DNA of 40,875 bases from Arcobacter sp. CECT 8986 (GCF_004116725.1 NZ_PDKG01000014.1:1-40875); one strand, 5' to 3'; positions 18,194 to 28,520 are shown, counted from the stretch's first letter. The notes: a model not told the origin generated them from the sequence alone. Numbers and translations are program-made.

Positions 18194-19261
18194 TTAAATG
18201 TCGCTTATTTCGATAAGTTTTGCTTGATAATCAGCAATTAATGGATCAATGATTTCATCAAATAATCCATCATTCATTATGTATTCAAGTCTATAAAGTG
18301 TAAGGTTAATTCTGTGGTCTGAAATTCTATTTTGTGGATAGTTATATGTTCTAATTCTTCCACTTCTATCTCCAGTACCTACTTGGGCTTTTCTTTCTGC
18401 ACCTTCTTGAGCCATTTGTTCTTGCATTTGCAAATCATAAAGTCTTGCTTTAAGAACTTTCATGGCTTTTTCTTTATTTTTATGTTGTGATTTTTGGTCT
18501 TGGTTAGTTACCACGATTCCACTTGGAAGGTGAGTAATTCTAACTGCACTATCTGTAGTATTTACAGATTGTCCTCCACAACCACTTGATCTCATAACAT
18601 CTATTTTTAAATCGTTAGGATTAATGTCTACTTCAATATCATCAACTTCTGGCATTACTGCTACAGTTATTGCTGAAGTATGAACTCTTCCTTGTGATTC
18701 AGTTGCAGGTACTCTTTGAACTCTATGTGTACCACCTTCAAATTTTAATTTACTGTAAGCGTGGTCACCTTTTACAAGTAATACAAGTTCTTTGTATCCC
18801 CCAGCTTCACTCTCACTTGAGTTCATAATTTCAACTTTCCAGCCATTGTTTTCTGCATATCTTAAGTAACCTCTAAAAAGGTCACCAACAAATATTGCAG
18901 CTTCATCACCACCAGTTCCTGCTCTAAGTTCTAAATAGATGTTTTTGTCATCATTTGGATCTTTAGGAATCATAAGAACTTTTATTTCTTCTTCAAGTTG
19001 TGGTTTTTTTGTTTCAAGATCTTTTAATTCTTCTTTTGCAAGTTCACCTAATTCAGGATCCTCTAAAAGAATTTTATTTTCTTCAATATCTCTAACAGTT
19101 TGAATATATTCTTTGGCTTTGTTAACAATTTGCTCTATTGATGATTGCTCTTTTGATAGATCTGTCATTTTTTTTATGTCAGATGTAATATCTGGTGAGA
19201 TTAACAGCTTGTTAATCTCTTCATATCTATCAATAAAAGGCTGTAGTTTATCTTCTAACAT
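18194..19261 (-). CDS. prfA: Peptide chain release factor 1
   Basis: 355-residue RF1, which reads UAA and UAG and triggers peptide release. The catalytic GGQ lies in [18 protein letters not shown] near residue 233. The domain 2 region carries the [15 protein letters not shown] segment, and the decoding side is of RF1 rather than RF2 type in length and lack of the RF2 frameshift. It follows rpsT by 30 nt and is likely cotranscribed. Confidence 0.97.
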   Translation of the reverse strand: MLEDKLQPFIDRYEEINKLLISPDITSDIKKMTDLSKEQSSIEQIVNKAKEYIQTVRDIEENKILLEDPELGELAKEELKDLETKKPQLEEEIKVLMIPKDPNDDKNIYLELRAGTGGDEAAIFVGDLFRGYLRYAENNGWKVEIMNSSESEAGGYKELVLLVKGDHAYSKLKFEGGTHRVQRVPATESQGRVHTSAITVAVMPEVDDIEVDINPNDLKIDVMRSSGCGGQSVNTTDSAVRITHLPSGIVVTNQDQKSQHKNKEKAMKVLKARLYDLQMQEQMAQEGAERKAQVGTGDRSGRIRTYNYPQNRISDHRINLTLYRLEYIMNDGLFDEIIDPLIADYQAKLIEISDI

Positions 19262-19291
19262 TATTATTTATTTACATTAACTATACAAGAA

Positions 19292-19552
19292 TTATAATGC
19301 GTTAACTTTAACTTGTAATCTACTAACTTTTCTAGCAGCATTACCTTTTTTAAGAACACCTTTACTTACGCAGTGGTGAATATATTTATTTGCAGATTTA
19401 ACCGCTTCAGAAGCTTTTTCTTTGTCATTTGCTTCAACTGCAGATAATACATCTTTTGTTAAGTTTTTGATTCTAGTTTTGTAGAATCTATTTCTTTCTG
19501 TTCTAATTTTTGTTTGTCTAGCTCTTTTTTCAGCAGATTTATGATTTGCCAT
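19292..19552 (-). CDS. rpsT: 30S ribosomal protein S20
   Basis: 86-residue bS20, a helical 16S rRNA-binding protein. The N-terminus [14 protein letters not shown] and the [26 protein letters not shown]-terminal region are diagnostic. It is the first gene of an rpsT-prfA pair, divergent from glmM with an 85-nt spacer that must hold both promoters. Confidence 0.98.
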   Translation of the reverse strand: MANHKSAEKRARQTKIRTERNRFYKTRIKNLTKDVLSAVEANDKEKASEAVKSANKYIHHCVSKGVLKKGNAARKVSRLQVKVNAL

Positions 19553-19637
19553 TTTATTTTAACCTCTTTGTAAAAAATTTAAGGGTAGAATATTACCTAA
19601 AATAACTTTAAATTAAGTTTAAATTTAGGAAGGTTTA

Positions 19638-20972
19638 ATGAAACTATTTGGAACTGACGGTGTTAGAGGAAAAGCAGGTGAATTTTTAGATTCGATAACT
19701 ACAATGAAACTTGCAATGGCTGCAGGAATCTATTTTAGAAAACATTCAACAACAAATAAAATATTAGTGGGAAAAGATACAAGAAAAAGTGGATATATGA
19801 TTGAAAATGCTTTAGTATCGGGTCTTACAGCAGTTGGATATGATGTTATTCAAATTGGACCAATGCCAACACCTGCAATAGCATATTTAACTGAAAGTAT
19901 GAGATGTGATGCAGGAATTATGATAAGTGCTTCCCATAACCCTTATGATGATAATGGAATAAAATTCTTTGATAATCATGGAAATAAATTAAATTCAAAA
20001 TGTGAAAAAGAGATAGAAAAAATATTTGCTGACAAAGATTATATAGCTTCTCAACAAAAAATTGGAAAAGAAATTGGCTCATCAAAAAGAATTGATGACG
20101 TAATTGGAAGATATATAGTATCAATAAAAAGTTCATTTCCTAAAGATTTAACACTTCAAGGACAAAGAATTGTACTTGATTGTGCAAATGGAGCAGCATA
20201 TAAAGTAGGACCAACAATTTTAGAAGAGTTAGGTGCAGAAGTTATTACGATAAATAATAAACCTAATGGATATAATATAAATGATGATTGCGGTGCTTTA
20301 CATCCTAAAAATGTTGGGAAAATGGTACTTGAAACTAGAGCTGATTTAGGAATTGCATTAGATGGAGATGCAGATAGATTAGTAATTATTGATGAAACTG
20401 GTACTGTTGTATCTGGTGATAAATTACTTGGAGCTTTATGTACTTACTTACAAGATGAGAAACATTTAGTTGGTGATGCTTGTGTTGCTACTGTTATGAG
20501 TAATCAAGCTTTAGAAGATTATTTAAAATCTAAAAAATTACAACTAATTAGAACTGATGTTGGTGATAAAAATGTTTTAGAAGGTATGAAAAAACACAAT
20601 GTTAATTTTGGTGGAGAACAAAGTGGACATATTATTTTTTCAGATGTTGCTAAAACAGGTGATGGATTAGCTTCAGCACTTCAAGTATTAGCTCTAATTG
20701 TTAGAACTGGTAAAAAAGCAAGTGAAATTTTAAATCCATTTGAACTCTATCCTCAAGTATTAGAAAATATTATTGTAAGTGAGAAAAAACCATTAGAAGA
20801 GATAGATGGTTTAAAAAAACTTCAAGATGAGATAAAAAAATTAGGAATGAGAGATTTAATTAGATACTCAGGAACTGAAAAGAAATTGAGAGTTTTACTT
20901 GAAGGTAAAGACAAAAAACAAGTAGAAGAGTATATGAAAAAATTGGTGGAGTTTTTTAAAAATAAACTATGA
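19638..20972 (+). CDS. glmM: Phosphoglucosamine mutase
   Basis: 444-residue cytosolic enzyme converting glucosamine-6-phosphate to glucosamine-1-phosphate for UDP-GlcNAc and so for peptidoglycan and LPS. N-terminus is [11 protein letters not shown]. The phosphoserine is Ser99 in [11 protein letters not shown], the metal-binding loop is DGDADRL, and the phosphate-binding loop near the C-terminus is [13 protein letters not shown] follows AGGAAGG. It overlaps lspA by 4 nt, starting a glmM-lspA-leuC-mobA run. Confidence 0.97.
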   Translation: MKLFGTDGVRGKAGEFLDSITTMKLAMAAGIYFRKHSTTNKILVGKDTRKSGYMIENALVSGLTAVGYDVIQIGPMPTPAIAYLTESMRCDAGIMISASHNPYDDNGIKFFDNHGNKLNSKCEKEIEKIFADKDYIASQQKIGKEIGSSKRIDDVIGRYIVSIKSSFPKDLTLQGQRIVLDCANGAAYKVGPTILEELGAEVITINNKPNGYNINDDCGALHPKNVGKMVLETRADLGIALDGDADRLVIIDETGTVVSGDKLLGALCTYLQDEKHLVGDACVATVMSNQALEDYLKSKKLQLIRTDVGDKNVLEGMKKHNVNFGGEQSGHIIFSDVAKTGDGLASALQVLALIVRTGKKASEILNPFELYPQVLENIIVSEKKPLEEIDGLKKLQDEIKKLGMRDLIRYSGTEKKLRVLLEGKDKKQVEEYMKKLVEFFKNKL

Positions 20973-21427
20973 AAAAAATATTTTTAGTATTTTTTATTTT
21001 TAGTAGTGTTTTTATAGTAGACCAGTTTATCAAATATGGATTTGTTTATTTTGGTTGGGGATACGAAGGAAAATTCTTATCTTTGCAATTAGCATATAAT
21101 TATGGTGTAGCTTTTTCTATGTTCTCTTTTTTGAAAGAGTATTTGAAATTTATACAACTAGTTATGCTATTTGCAGGAGTTGTATATCTTTATTTTAACA
21201 AAGATGTATTCAATAAATATTTTGTGGCAATAGGATTATTATATGCAGGTGGTTTATCTAATATTTTAGATAGATTTACTTATGGAGCAGTTGTTGATTA
21301 TATATATTGGCATTATGGTTTTGAGTTTGCAATTTTTAATTTTGCAGATATGATAATAAATCTTGCAGTAGCAATAATAATTTATCAACAACTAGTTAAG
21401 AAAAAAGATAAAAAAATAAGTGTTTAG
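20969..21427 (+). CDS. lspA: Lipoprotein signal peptidase (signal peptidase II)
   Basis: 152-residue inner-membrane aspartyl protease that removes signal peptides from prolipoproteins. Four helices are evident. The two catalytic aspartates are in the conserved boxes GAVVDYI (Asp110) and NFADMI (Asp127), with NYGVAFSM and GGLSNILDR also present. ATGA overlap with glmM shows coupling. One likely substrate is the TraT-type lipoprotein in this same window. Confidence 0.96.
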   Translation: MKKIFLVFFIFSSVFIVDQFIKYGFVYFGWGYEGKFLSLQLAYNYGVAFSMFSFLKEYLKFIQLVMLFAGVVYLYFNKDVFNKYFVAIGLLYAGGLSNILDRFTYGAVVDYIYWHYGFEFAIFNFADMIINLAVAIIIYQQLVKKKDKKISV

Positions 21428-21448
21428 CAAGCTTAACTAAAATTTAGA

Positions 21449-21454
21449 TATAAT
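21449..21454 (+). promoter_or_regulatory. Probable -10 element before leuC
   Basis: TATAAT lies 33 bases before the leuC start, in the only sizeable gap (59 nt) of this gene run, with T-rich sequence upstream and only a poor -35. Campylobacterota sigma-70 promoters often have a strong -10 and weak -35. It suggests leuC-mobA can be transcribed apart from glmM-lspA. Confidence 0.55.
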
Positions 21455-21486
21455 CGCACAAAATCATATATATAAGTAGGTAATAA

Positions 21487-22755
21487 ATGGGACAAACAAT
21501 AACAGAAAAAATATTTAGTGAGCATGTAGGAAAAGAAGTACATGCGGGAGAAATCATTAGATGTAATATAGATATGGTGATTGGAAACGATATTACTACT
21601 CCTATATCTATTAGAGCATTTGAAGAGAGTGGTAAAGAGAAATTAGCAAATCCAGATGGTTTTGCAATTGTTCTTGATCACTTTATCCCAGCAAAAGATA
21701 TTGCAAGTGCAAATCAAGCAAAAATCTCAAGAGATTTTGCAATGAAACATAATTTAAAAAACTTTTTTGATGAAAAAGATATGGGAATTGAGCACGCATT
21801 ACTACCAGAAAAAGGTTTAGTATTACCAGGTGATGTAATTATTGGTGCAGATTCACATACATGTACTCATGGTGCATTAGGCGCATTTAGTACAGGTATG
21901 GGAAGTACAGATATCTCTTTTGGAATGATTACTGGTGGTAACTGGTTTAAAGTTCCTGAATCAATTAAAGTTGTATTCAATGGAAAACCAAGTGAATTTG
22001 TAACAGGAAAAGATTTAATTCTTGAAGTAATTAGAATTTTAGGTGTTGATGGTGCGCTTTATAAAACTTTAGAATTTACTGGAACTACAATTCCTCATTT
22101 AACTATGGATGATAGATTCTCTTTATGTAATATGGCAATTGAAGCAGGAGCTAAAAATGGTATTGTTGCATATGATGAAGTAACTAAAGAGTTCTTAGAT
22201 TCAAGAGATTCTTTAAGAGCAGAACCAAAAATTCATTATAGTGATGAAGATGCAACTTATTCTCAAGTAATTGAAATTGATGTTGCAAATTTAGAACCTG
22301 TTATTGCATATCCTTTCTTACCTTCAAATGGACACTCAGTTTCTCAAGCAGTATCTGATGAAATTAGAGTTGACCAAGTATTTATAGGTTCATGTACAAA
22401 TGGTAGATTAAGTGACTTTGCAGTTGCTGCGAAAATACTAGAGGGAAAAAAAGTTGCAAGACATGTAAGACTTATTTTAACTCCAGGTACACAAAAAATC
22501 TTAAGAGAAGCTACAAAACTAGGATATATTGACACTTTAGTTGATGCTGGTGCTGTTGTATCAAATCCAACTTGTGGTGCATGCCTTGGTGGATATATGG
22601 GAATTTTAGGAGATAATGAAGTATGTATTTCAACTACAAATAGAAACTTTGTAGGAAGAATGGGTAGTAGAAGTTCTAAAATTTATCTTGCAAATAGTGC
22701 AGTTGCAGCAGTAAGTGCAATCTCTGGATATATCACAGATCCAAGCTCATTATAA
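21487..22755 (+). CDS. leuC: 3-isopropylmalate dehydratase large subunit
   Basis: 422-residue 4Fe-4S enzyme of the aconitase superfamily; with LeuD it isomerises 2- to 3-isopropylmalate in leucine synthesis. Cluster ligands are visible in GSCTNGRLSDF and in NPTCGACLGG, and the IGADSHTCTHGALGAF motif is typical. Its length marks the shorter LeuC type, which overlaps homoaconitase (HacA), so the substrate is not fully certain. No leuD adjoins it here. mobA follows after 2 nt. Confidence 0.9.
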   Translation: MGQTITEKIFSEHVGKEVHAGEIIRCNIDMVIGNDITTPISIRAFEESGKEKLANPDGFAIVLDHFIPAKDIASANQAKISRDFAMKHNLKNFFDEKDMGIEHALLPEKGLVLPGDVIIGADSHTCTHGALGAFSTGMGSTDISFGMITGGNWFKVPESIKVVFNGKPSEFVTGKDLILEVIRILGVDGALYKTLEFTGTTIPHLTMDDRFSLCNMAIEAGAKNGIVAYDEVTKEFLDSRDSLRAEPKIHYSDEDATYSQVIEIDVANLEPVIAYPFLPSNGHSVSQAVSDEIRVDQVFIGSCTNGRLSDFAVAAKILEGKKVARHVRLILTPGTQKILREATKLGYIDTLVDAGAVVSNPTCGACLGGYMGILGDNEVCISTTNRNFVGRMGSRSSKIYLANSAVAAVSAISGYITDPSSL

Positions 22756-22757
22756 TT

Positions 22758-23327
22758 ATGAAACCACATTTTAATATACCTTGTGTAATTTTATGTGGTG
22801 GAAAAAGCTCAAGAATGAAAGAAGATAAATCACTTCTTCCATTCGCAAATAAAACCTCTTTAGCAAAATATCAGTATGAACGTCTAAAACCATATTTTAA
22901 TGATGTTTATTTAGCTTGTAAAGCCAATAAATTTGATTTTCATGCAGACTTACTACTAGAAGATTCAGATATATATTCTCCAATTGTTGCCCTAAATAAT
23001 ATTTTTACTAAATTAAATAGTAAAAAAGTATTTGTAATAACAGTTGATACACCATTAGTTGAAATATCTTCAATTAGTAAAATAATAGAAGAATCTAATT
23101 CTTATGATATAACAGTTGCAAAAACAAAAAGAGTACATAGTTTATGTGGAGTTTTTTCAAATAATATAAAACCACTTACTATAAAAATGTTAAGTGATGA
23201 TTTTCATAAAGTAGGGTATTTACTTGATAATTCAAATAGTAAAATAGTATCATTTGATAATGATGATGAGTTTATAAATCTAAATAGGCCTGAAGATTAT
23301 CAAAAAGCCTTATCTTTGATTAAATAG
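22758..23327 (+). CDS. mobA: Molybdenum cofactor guanylyltransferase MobA
   Basis: 189-residue nucleotidyltransferase that attaches GMP to molybdopterin cofactor to give MGD, needed by formate dehydrogenases, nitrate reductase and similar enzymes. The nucleotide-binding motif CVILCGGKSSRMKEDKSLLPF (about 9-29) with Gly-rich loop and Lys is present, then TVDTPLVE as the metal Asp motif, and NLNRPEDY near the end. It starts 2 nt after leuC. No other cofactor genes are near. Confidence 0.92.
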   Translation: MKPHFNIPCVILCGGKSSRMKEDKSLLPFANKTSLAKYQYERLKPYFNDVYLACKANKFDFHADLLLEDSDIYSPIVALNNIFTKLNSKKVFVITVDTPLVEISSISKIIEESNSYDITVAKTKRVHSLCGVFSNNIKPLTIKMLSDDFHKVGYLLDNSNSKIVSFDNDDEFINLNRPEDYQKALSLIK

Positions 23328-23333
23328 TAGATA

Positions 23334-23370
23334 TAAAAAAAGCAGATAAGAAAACTTACCTGCTTTTTTA
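23334..23370. terminator. Bidirectional terminator between mobA and rplT
   Basis: The stem AAAAAAGCAG-TAAG with CTTA-CTGCTTTTTT (one mismatch) has T runs on both strands, so it can end mobA transcripts on plus and rplT transcripts on minus. Confidence 0.85.
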
Positions 23371-23387
23371 ATGTTTTGCAAATTTAA

Positions 23388-23747
23388 TTATGCTGCAAGT
23401 GCATCTTTTGCTTTAACTACTAATGAAGCAAAACCTTCTGCATCATTCATAGCCATATCAGCTAAGATTTTTCTATCTAATTCAATATTAGCTAATTTTA
23501 ATCCATTCATGAATCTTGAATAGTTAATATCATTTAGTCTACAAGCAGCGTTGATTCTGATAATCCAGATTTTTCTAATATCTCTTTTCTTTTGTCTTCT
23601 ATCTCTATAAGCATATACTAATGAATGCTCTAACTGCTCTTTAGCTTTTCTAAAGTGTTTTCTTCTACCACTAAAGAAACCTCTAGCTTGTTTTAATACT
23701 TTCTTGTGTCTTCTTCTTCTAACTACACCAGTTTTAACTCTAGGCAT
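23388..23747 (-). CDS. rplT: 50S ribosomal protein L20
   Basis: 119-residue bL20, an early 23S rRNA-binding assembly factor. [19 protein letters not shown] at the start, [16 protein letters not shown] and the Ala-rich C-terminus are diagnostic. It is last in the thrS-infC-rpmI-rplT cluster. In other bacteria L20 represses this operon by binding its mRNA; the hairpins just upstream could take part, but this is not shown. Confidence 0.98.
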   Translation of the reverse strand: MPRVKTGVVRRRRHKKVLKQARGFFSGRRKHFRKAKEQLEHSLVYAYRDRRQKKRDIRKIWIIRINAACRLNDINYSRFMNGLKLANIELDRKILADMAMNDAEGFASLVVKAKDALAA

Positions 23748-23845
23748 ATTTTTCCTTTCTTTACCATTTTTTAATTAGGTGTCGACTATTTTAATCGAAC
23801 TTGTCCACATATTTGTGGAGGGACTATGTAATTTAAATAGTTAAA

Positions 23846-24043
23846 TTACGCTTTATTTAACATTTTTTTAACTCTTGCAGTATCTACACCAGCAACAGTT
23901 TGTGGACCTCTTAGGTTTCTTTTTCTTTTTTGGCTCTTTTTAGTTAAGATATGGCTTCTAAAAGCTGATCCTCTTTTGATAGAACCATTTTTTTTCACTT
24001 TAAATCTCTTTAAAGCTCCACTATTAGATTTCATCTTTGGCAT
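23846..24043 (-). CDS. rpmI: 50S ribosomal protein L35
   Basis: 65-residue bL35. [20 protein letters not shown] at the start and [21 protein letters not shown] are typical. It lies between infC (133-nt gap) and rplT (98-nt gap) in the conserved order. Start ATG has AAAGGA upstream. Confidence 0.98.
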   Translation of the reverse strand: MPKMKSNSGALKRFKVKKNGSIKRGSAFRSHILTKKSQKRKRNLRGPQTVAGVDTARVKKMLNKA

Positions 24044-24176
24044 TGTGGAATCCTTTCTTTAAATTTGCATTTTCATTTTATGAAAAAGTGTGTGATTTTA
24101 CTTAAAAAAAGCTTAAATTATGATTAATTAATATTGGAAGGGTAAAGAAGAAGAGAAACTTCTTCTTTTTTTGTAG

Positions 24177-24713
24177 TTATTTTTTTTCTTCTTTTTTAGG
24201 GAAAACTTGCATATTTACAAATCTTCCTTCTTGTTTTGGCTCAGATTCTCTTGTTCCATAATCTTCTAGCATAGGCCAGATTTTTTCAAGAACTTCAACT
24301 CCAGCTTCTGGATGAGCCATTTCTCTACCTTTTAGAAAAACTCTACATTTTACGTGGTATCCTTTTTCTAAAAATTCAATAGCATGTTTAACTTTGTAGT
24401 TAATGTCATTTTCAGCAATTTTAACAGAGAATTTAACTTCTTTTACAACGATAACTTTCTGTTTTTTCTTTGCTTCTTTTTTCTTTTTTTCTTCTTGGTA
24501 TTTAAATTTACCATAATCCATTATTTTAGCAACAGGTGGTTTTGCAGTTGCTGCAATAAGTACTAAGTCTAGCCCTTTTTCTTCTGCTGCAGCTAATGCA
24601 TCTTTTGTTGGAATAATTCCATAATTAGTTCCATCATCAGATGTACATCTAACCTCTTTTACTTTAATGTCTTCATTCATTAACACTTCGTCTTTTTTAT
24701 TGTTTCGACTCAA
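24177..24713 (-). CDS. infC: Translation initiation factor IF-3
   Basis: 178-residue IF-3, which binds the 30S subunit and proofreads start codon and initiator tRNA. The N-domain has [10 protein letters not shown] and the linker is Lys-rich ([13 protein letters not shown]); the C-domain has [17 protein letters not shown] and [11 protein letters not shown]. The start is TTG overlapping the thrS stop (TTGA), with AAGGA eight bases upstream; ATG twelve codons in is the alternative. E. coli infC uses AUU and autoregulates; whether TTG matters here is unknown. Confidence 0.96.
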   Translation of the reverse strand: MSRNNKKDEVLMNEDIKVKEVRCTSDDGTNYGIIPTKDALAAAEEKGLDLVLIAATAKPPVAKIMDYGKFKYQEEKKKKEAKKKQKVIVVKEVKFSVKIAENDINYKVKHAIEFLEKGYHVKCRVFLKGREMAHPEAGVEVLEKIWPMLEDYGTRESEPKQEGRFVNMQVFPKKEEKK

Positions 24714-26518
24714 ATTTCACATCCTTTTTTAATTTCTTCTAACATTGAAATAAACTCCTCTTTTGACATGTTTGACTGCTCTCTCTTTCTTCTGTCTCTT
24801 AATGCTATTGAGTTGTTTTGAACCTCTTCATCTCCCAGTACAACAATCATAGGAACTCTTTGTTTTTCAGCCATTCTAATTCTTTTGTTTAAACTTTCGT
24901 TCATACTAAAGATTTTAGAATCAATCTCTTTATATAAAAGTTCTTTTTGAAGTTGTTTTGCATACTCTACATGAGTATCAGCAATTGGAACAAAAATTAC
25001 TTCTGTTGGTGCTATAACAAATGGGAACTCCCCAGCACAGTGTTCTGTAAGAATACCAATAAATCTTTCAAAAGAACCTAAAATTGCTCTATGAATCATT
25101 ACAGGTTGTTCTTTTTCACCTTTATCGTTTATATATTCTACATTAAATCTGCTTGGTAAGTTCATATCTACTTGAACAGTACCACATTGCCATTTTCTAC
25201 CAATCGCATCTAGGATTTTAATATCAATTTTTGGTCCATAGAATGCTCCTCCACCTTCATCAATTCCGTAAGGTAGATTATTTTCATCTAAGGCATCCAT
25301 AATACCTTTTGTAGTTTTTTCCCAAAATTCATCGTCACCGATAGCTTTTTTAGGTTTTGTTGATACTTCCATTTCATATTTGAAATCAAATACTTTAAGT
25401 AATTTATCTACAAATTCTAAAACTTCAATGATTACTTCTTTTACTTGTGATTGAGTACAAAAAATGTGTGCATCATCTTGAGTAAATTCTCTAACTCTAA
25501 ATAATCCATGCATTGCACCACTCATCTCATGTCTATGAACAACTCCATATTCAAATAGTTTAAGTGGTAAATCTTTATAAGAAACTAAATCATTTTTAAA
25601 TATTTGAATATGACCTACACAGTTCATAGGTTTGATACCGTACTCTTGTTCATCAATTTCAGTAAAGTACATATTCTCTTTATAATTTGCATAGTGTCCA
25701 GAGATTTTCCACATATCAGCTTTAAGAATTTCTGGACCACGTACAGGTTCATATCCTCTTACTCTATGTGCTTTGTAAAGTAACTTTTCTAATTTACTTC
25801 TTAATCTTGCACCATTAGGTAGCCACATAGGAAGACCTGCTCCAACTTCATCATTAAAAGTGAATAGTTCTAATTGTGTTCCTAATTTTCTATGATCTCT
25901 TTTTTTAGCTTCTTCAAGCATTTTAATATAATCATTTAACTCTTTTTTATCAAAGAATGCTATCCCATATATTCTAGTAATCATCTCATTTTCTTCATTC
26001 CCACCAAGATATGCACCAGCAATTCTTGTAAGTTTGAAGTATCTAATCATTCTAGTATTTGGAACATGAGGACCTCTACAAAGATCTTCAAAATCCCCTT
26101 GTTTATAAATAGTTAAAGTGTCATCTGTAATATTTTTTAATACAGCTTGTTTTAATTCATCATTTTGGAATTTTTGTAGGATTTCTTCTTTGGTCGTTTC
26201 GTATCTCTCAATTGGTAGCTTCTCGTTTGCAAGCTCTTTCATTTTCTTTTCGATTTTAGTTAAGTCTTCATCAGATATCTTTGTGTCAACTTTAAAATCG
26301 TAATAAAATCCCTCTTTTACAACAGGACCAACAAAGAATTTAGCTTCTGGATATAATTGTTTTATAGCTTGAGCCATTAGGTGAGCACAAGAGTGTCTTA
26401 AAATCTCTAAAGATTCAGAAGAATTATCACTTTTGATTTCGTCCCCAGTTATATTTAAAGCTTCCGCAGTCTGAAGGTCATATATTTTACCTTCACTTAA
26501 TACACCAATAGGTTCCAA
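24710..26518 (-). CDS. thrS: Threonyl-tRNA synthetase
   Basis: 602-residue class II synthetase charging tRNA-Thr. The editing domain begins with [12 protein letters not shown] near residue 42 and includes the CRGPH motif. The catalytic core has motif 2 with [18 protein letters not shown], zinc ligands in NCVGH and upstream residues, and motif 3 with [10 protein letters not shown]; the anticodon domain ends the chain. Only about 38 residues precede the editing domain, shorter than the E. coli TGS domain, as known in Helicobacter. The start is TTG with AAAGGA six bases upstream. Overlaps infC by 4 nt. Confidence 0.97.
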   Translation of the reverse strand: MEPIGVLSEGKIYDLQTAEALNITGDEIKSDNSSESLEILRHSCAHLMAQAIKQLYPEAKFFVGPVVKEGFYYDFKVDTKISDEDLTKIEKKMKELANEKLPIERYETTKEEILQKFQNDELKQAVLKNITDDTLTIYKQGDFEDLCRGPHVPNTRMIRYFKLTRIAGAYLGGNEENEMITRIYGIAFFDKKELNDYIKMLEEAKKRDHRKLGTQLELFTFNDEVGAGLPMWLPNGARLRSKLEKLLYKAHRVRGYEPVRGPEILKADMWKISGHYANYKENMYFTEIDEQEYGIKPMNCVGHIQIFKNDLVSYKDLPLKLFEYGVVHRHEMSGAMHGLFRVREFTQDDAHIFCTQSQVKEVIIEVLEFVDKLLKVFDFKYEMEVSTKPKKAIGDDEFWEKTTKGIMDALDENNLPYGIDEGGGAFYGPKIDIKILDAIGRKWQCGTVQVDMNLPSRFNVEYINDKGEKEQPVMIHRAILGSFERFIGILTEHCAGEFPFVIAPTEVIFVPIADTHVEYAKQLQKELLYKEIDSKIFSMNESLNKRIRMAEKQRVPMIVVLGDEEVQNNSIALRDRRKREQSNMSKEEFISMLEEIKKGCEI

Positions 26519-26542
26519 TAATTTCCTTTTTTATTATAAATT

Positions 26543-26569
26543 TTGCGAAAAAAGCTTCGCAATATTATA
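26543..26569 (-). promoter_or_regulatory. thrS promoter -10 and 5' hairpin
   Basis: On the minus strand TATAAT (26564-26569) precedes a 7-bp perfect stem TTGCGAA/TTCGCAA (26543-26562) that lies 25 bases before the TTG start. A transcript from this -10 would begin at or just before the hairpin. E. coli thrS is repressed by ThrRS binding stem-loops in its leader; a similar role is possible but unproved, and the hairpin may merely stabilise the mRNA end. Confidence 0.45.
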
Positions 26570-26649
26570 GATTTCCTACATTTTAGCGCAATTGCACTTA
26601 AATTTAATCTTAATAACAATTTATTAATAAAGTTTGGGTAAAATAAAGA

Positions 26650-27162
26650 ATGATTTTAAACTTATCTAAAATAAAAACTGAAGCCTTATTATTGTTTTGC
26701 AAAGATTTGATTTTATCATATAAAGATAAAGAAGAAAAACTATTTGATGTATCTTTAGATATTGATAATTATATTACATCAATTAGTGAAGATATATTAA
26801 AACAAATTAGAACTGTAACTTTTGAAGATGAACACTATATTCAAAATAGAAATCATTATAGAATAAAAGCAGTTTTTAAAGCCTATAATTTTATAAATAG
26901 CGAAATCTCAAAACATCTTAAAGAAGATGCAACTTTCAACCCTGCAATGCTATTTCTTGCACTTTTAGCTATTTGGTTTAAAGAATTGGATAAAGAAAAA
27001 GATTCAAAAGAGTTTATATATTTTATTCTATTTCCTTATGCAAATATGTATGACAAACTATTATTTGAAGTAAAAAATGAGGAATTCAAAAAAATCAACA
27101 TAAAAATGATGAATATTGCAGAGAGTGTGATATTTAATTATGATAGATTATCTTTAAAATAA
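26650..27162 (+). CDS. Unknown helical protein
   Basis: I do not recognise this 170-residue protein. It is soluble, mostly helical in composition, with no signal peptide, membrane segment or cysteine cluster. The N-terminal third is acidic (many Asp/Glu/Ile), the middle has a hydrophobic patch (NPAMLFLALLAIWFKEL), and the end is Lys/Ile-rich. Possible -10 TAAAAT at 26638-26643. It lies 29 nt before the NFACT gene on the same strand, so cotranscription and a related role in translation quality control are conceivable but speculative. Codon use resembles that of its neighbours. Confidence 0.75.
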   Translation: MILNLSKIKTEALLLFCKDLILSYKDKEEKLFDVSLDIDNYITSISEDILKQIRTVTFEDEHYIQNRNHYRIKAVFKAYNFINSEISKHLKEDATFNPAMLFLALLAIWFKELDKEKDSKEFIYFILFPYANMYDKLLFEVKNEEFKKINIKMMNIAESVIFNYDRLSLK

Positions 27163-27191
27163 ATATAAAAAATTATATAAAGTGATTAACT

Positions 27192-28520
27192 GTGAAATAC
27201 TACATAATTAAACAACTAGTAGATTATTTAAAAAATGAGATAAATAGTATAAAACTAGTAAAAAGAGTTGATAATAATACTATATTATTAGAATACAACA
27301 ATTCCCAATCAATATATTTTGATATGACAAAGGGACAAAGTACAGCCTATAAAAAACATACAAGAGTAAATATAAAAAAAGATTTTAATGCACCTTTTGA
27401 TGTGTTGTTACAAAAAAGATTTATAAATTCAAAAGTTGAAGATGTTTGTGTTTATAATGAAGATAAAGTAATAAATATAAAAGTTAACTCTTCATCTTCA
27501 TATAAAAAATTAACAACAATATTACAATTAGAATTTACTGGTAAACATACGAATATTATAATATTAGATGAAGATAGAGTAGTTTTAGAAGCTTTAAGAC
27601 ATATTGATGAATTCTCTTCAAGTAGAGTAGTAAAAGTAGGGCATGCACTTGATGAAATACCAAAACAAGACTTTGTATTTAAAGAAGATAGTGTTGAAAA
27701 TATAGAAGATTATTTGTATGAAATCTATGAACAAAAAGAACAAAAAAGTTTACAGAATTTAAAAAAACAGAAACTACAAGTTCTAAATAAAAAAGTTAAA
27801 AAATTAAAAGGTTTAATAGATAACTTACCTAAAAAAGAGGATTTAGAAATTGAATCTTTGAAATTATATAGTGATGCAAATATTATATTAGGGAACTTAT
27901 ATAAGATAAAACCTTATCAAAAGGTTTTAGAAGCATATGATTATGATGGTAATGAAGTGAAAATTGAATTAAAACAAGAGTTAAGTGCTTCAACATATGC
28001 AAATGAACTATTTAAAAAAGCAAAAAGAGTAAAACAAAAATCATTACATATAATTATTGAAAAGAAAAATTTAGAAGAAAAATATGACTTTTTGACAAAA
28101 ATGGTTAAAAATATTCAAAATGCATCTTCCATTGATGAGGTTGAATTTTTAGTTCCTAAAAAACAAAGAAATCAAACAAAAACATCAAAACAACAAAATT
28201 ATGAATTATTCTTTTTTAATGGATATAGAATAATGCTAGGAAGAAATGAAAGAGAAAATATATATTTATTGAAAAATTCAAAAGCAAGTGATTTTTGGTT
28301 TCATTTAAAAGATAGAAGCTCTTGCCATGTAATTGTTCAAAATAGTAAAAAAACTATAAATGAGGATGTGATATTTAAAGCAGCAGAACTTTGTGCAAAA
28401 TTTTCAACTGATTTTTCTGGAGATTACTTAGTTGATTATACACAAAGAAGAAATGTAAAAGTACAATCAGGTGCAAATGTTTTATATAATCCTTATACTA
28501 CAATATCTGTTTTAATTTAA
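27192..28520 (+). CDS. NFACT family protein (RqcH-like), compact form
   Basis: 442 residues, against about 570 in B. subtilis RqcH, which binds stalled 50S subunits and adds alanine tails. Seen: an NFACT-N domain (about 1-170) with FTGKHTNIIILDEDRVVLEAL; a coiled-coil middle (about 180-310); and an NFACT-R domain with MLGRNERENIYLLKN, SDFWFHLKD and VDYTQRRNVKVQSGANVLY at the end. By eye Asp91-Lys92 stands where RqcH has the Asp-Arg pair needed for tailing. GTG start with a weak ribosome binding site. Older annotations call such proteins fibronectin-binding; a ribosome quality-control role is more likely. Confidence 0.85.
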   Translation: MKYYIIKQLVDYLKNEINSIKLVKRVDNNTILLEYNNSQSIYFDMTKGQSTAYKKHTRVNIKKDFNAPFDVLLQKRFINSKVEDVCVYNEDKVINIKVNSSSSYKKLTTILQLEFTGKHTNIIILDEDRVVLEALRHIDEFSSSRVVKVGHALDEIPKQDFVFKEDSVENIEDYLYEIYEQKEQKSLQNLKKQKLQVLNKKVKKLKGLIDNLPKKEDLEIESLKLYSDANIILGNLYKIKPYQKVLEAYDYDGNEVKIELKQELSASTYANELFKKAKRVKQKSLHIIIEKKNLEEKYDFLTKMVKNIQNASSIDEVEFLVPKKQRNQTKTSKQQNYELFFFNGYRIMLGRNERENIYLLKNSKASDFWFHLKDRSSCHVIVQNSKKTINEDVIFKAAELCAKFSTDFSGDYLVDYTQRRNVKVQSGANVLYNPYTTISVLI

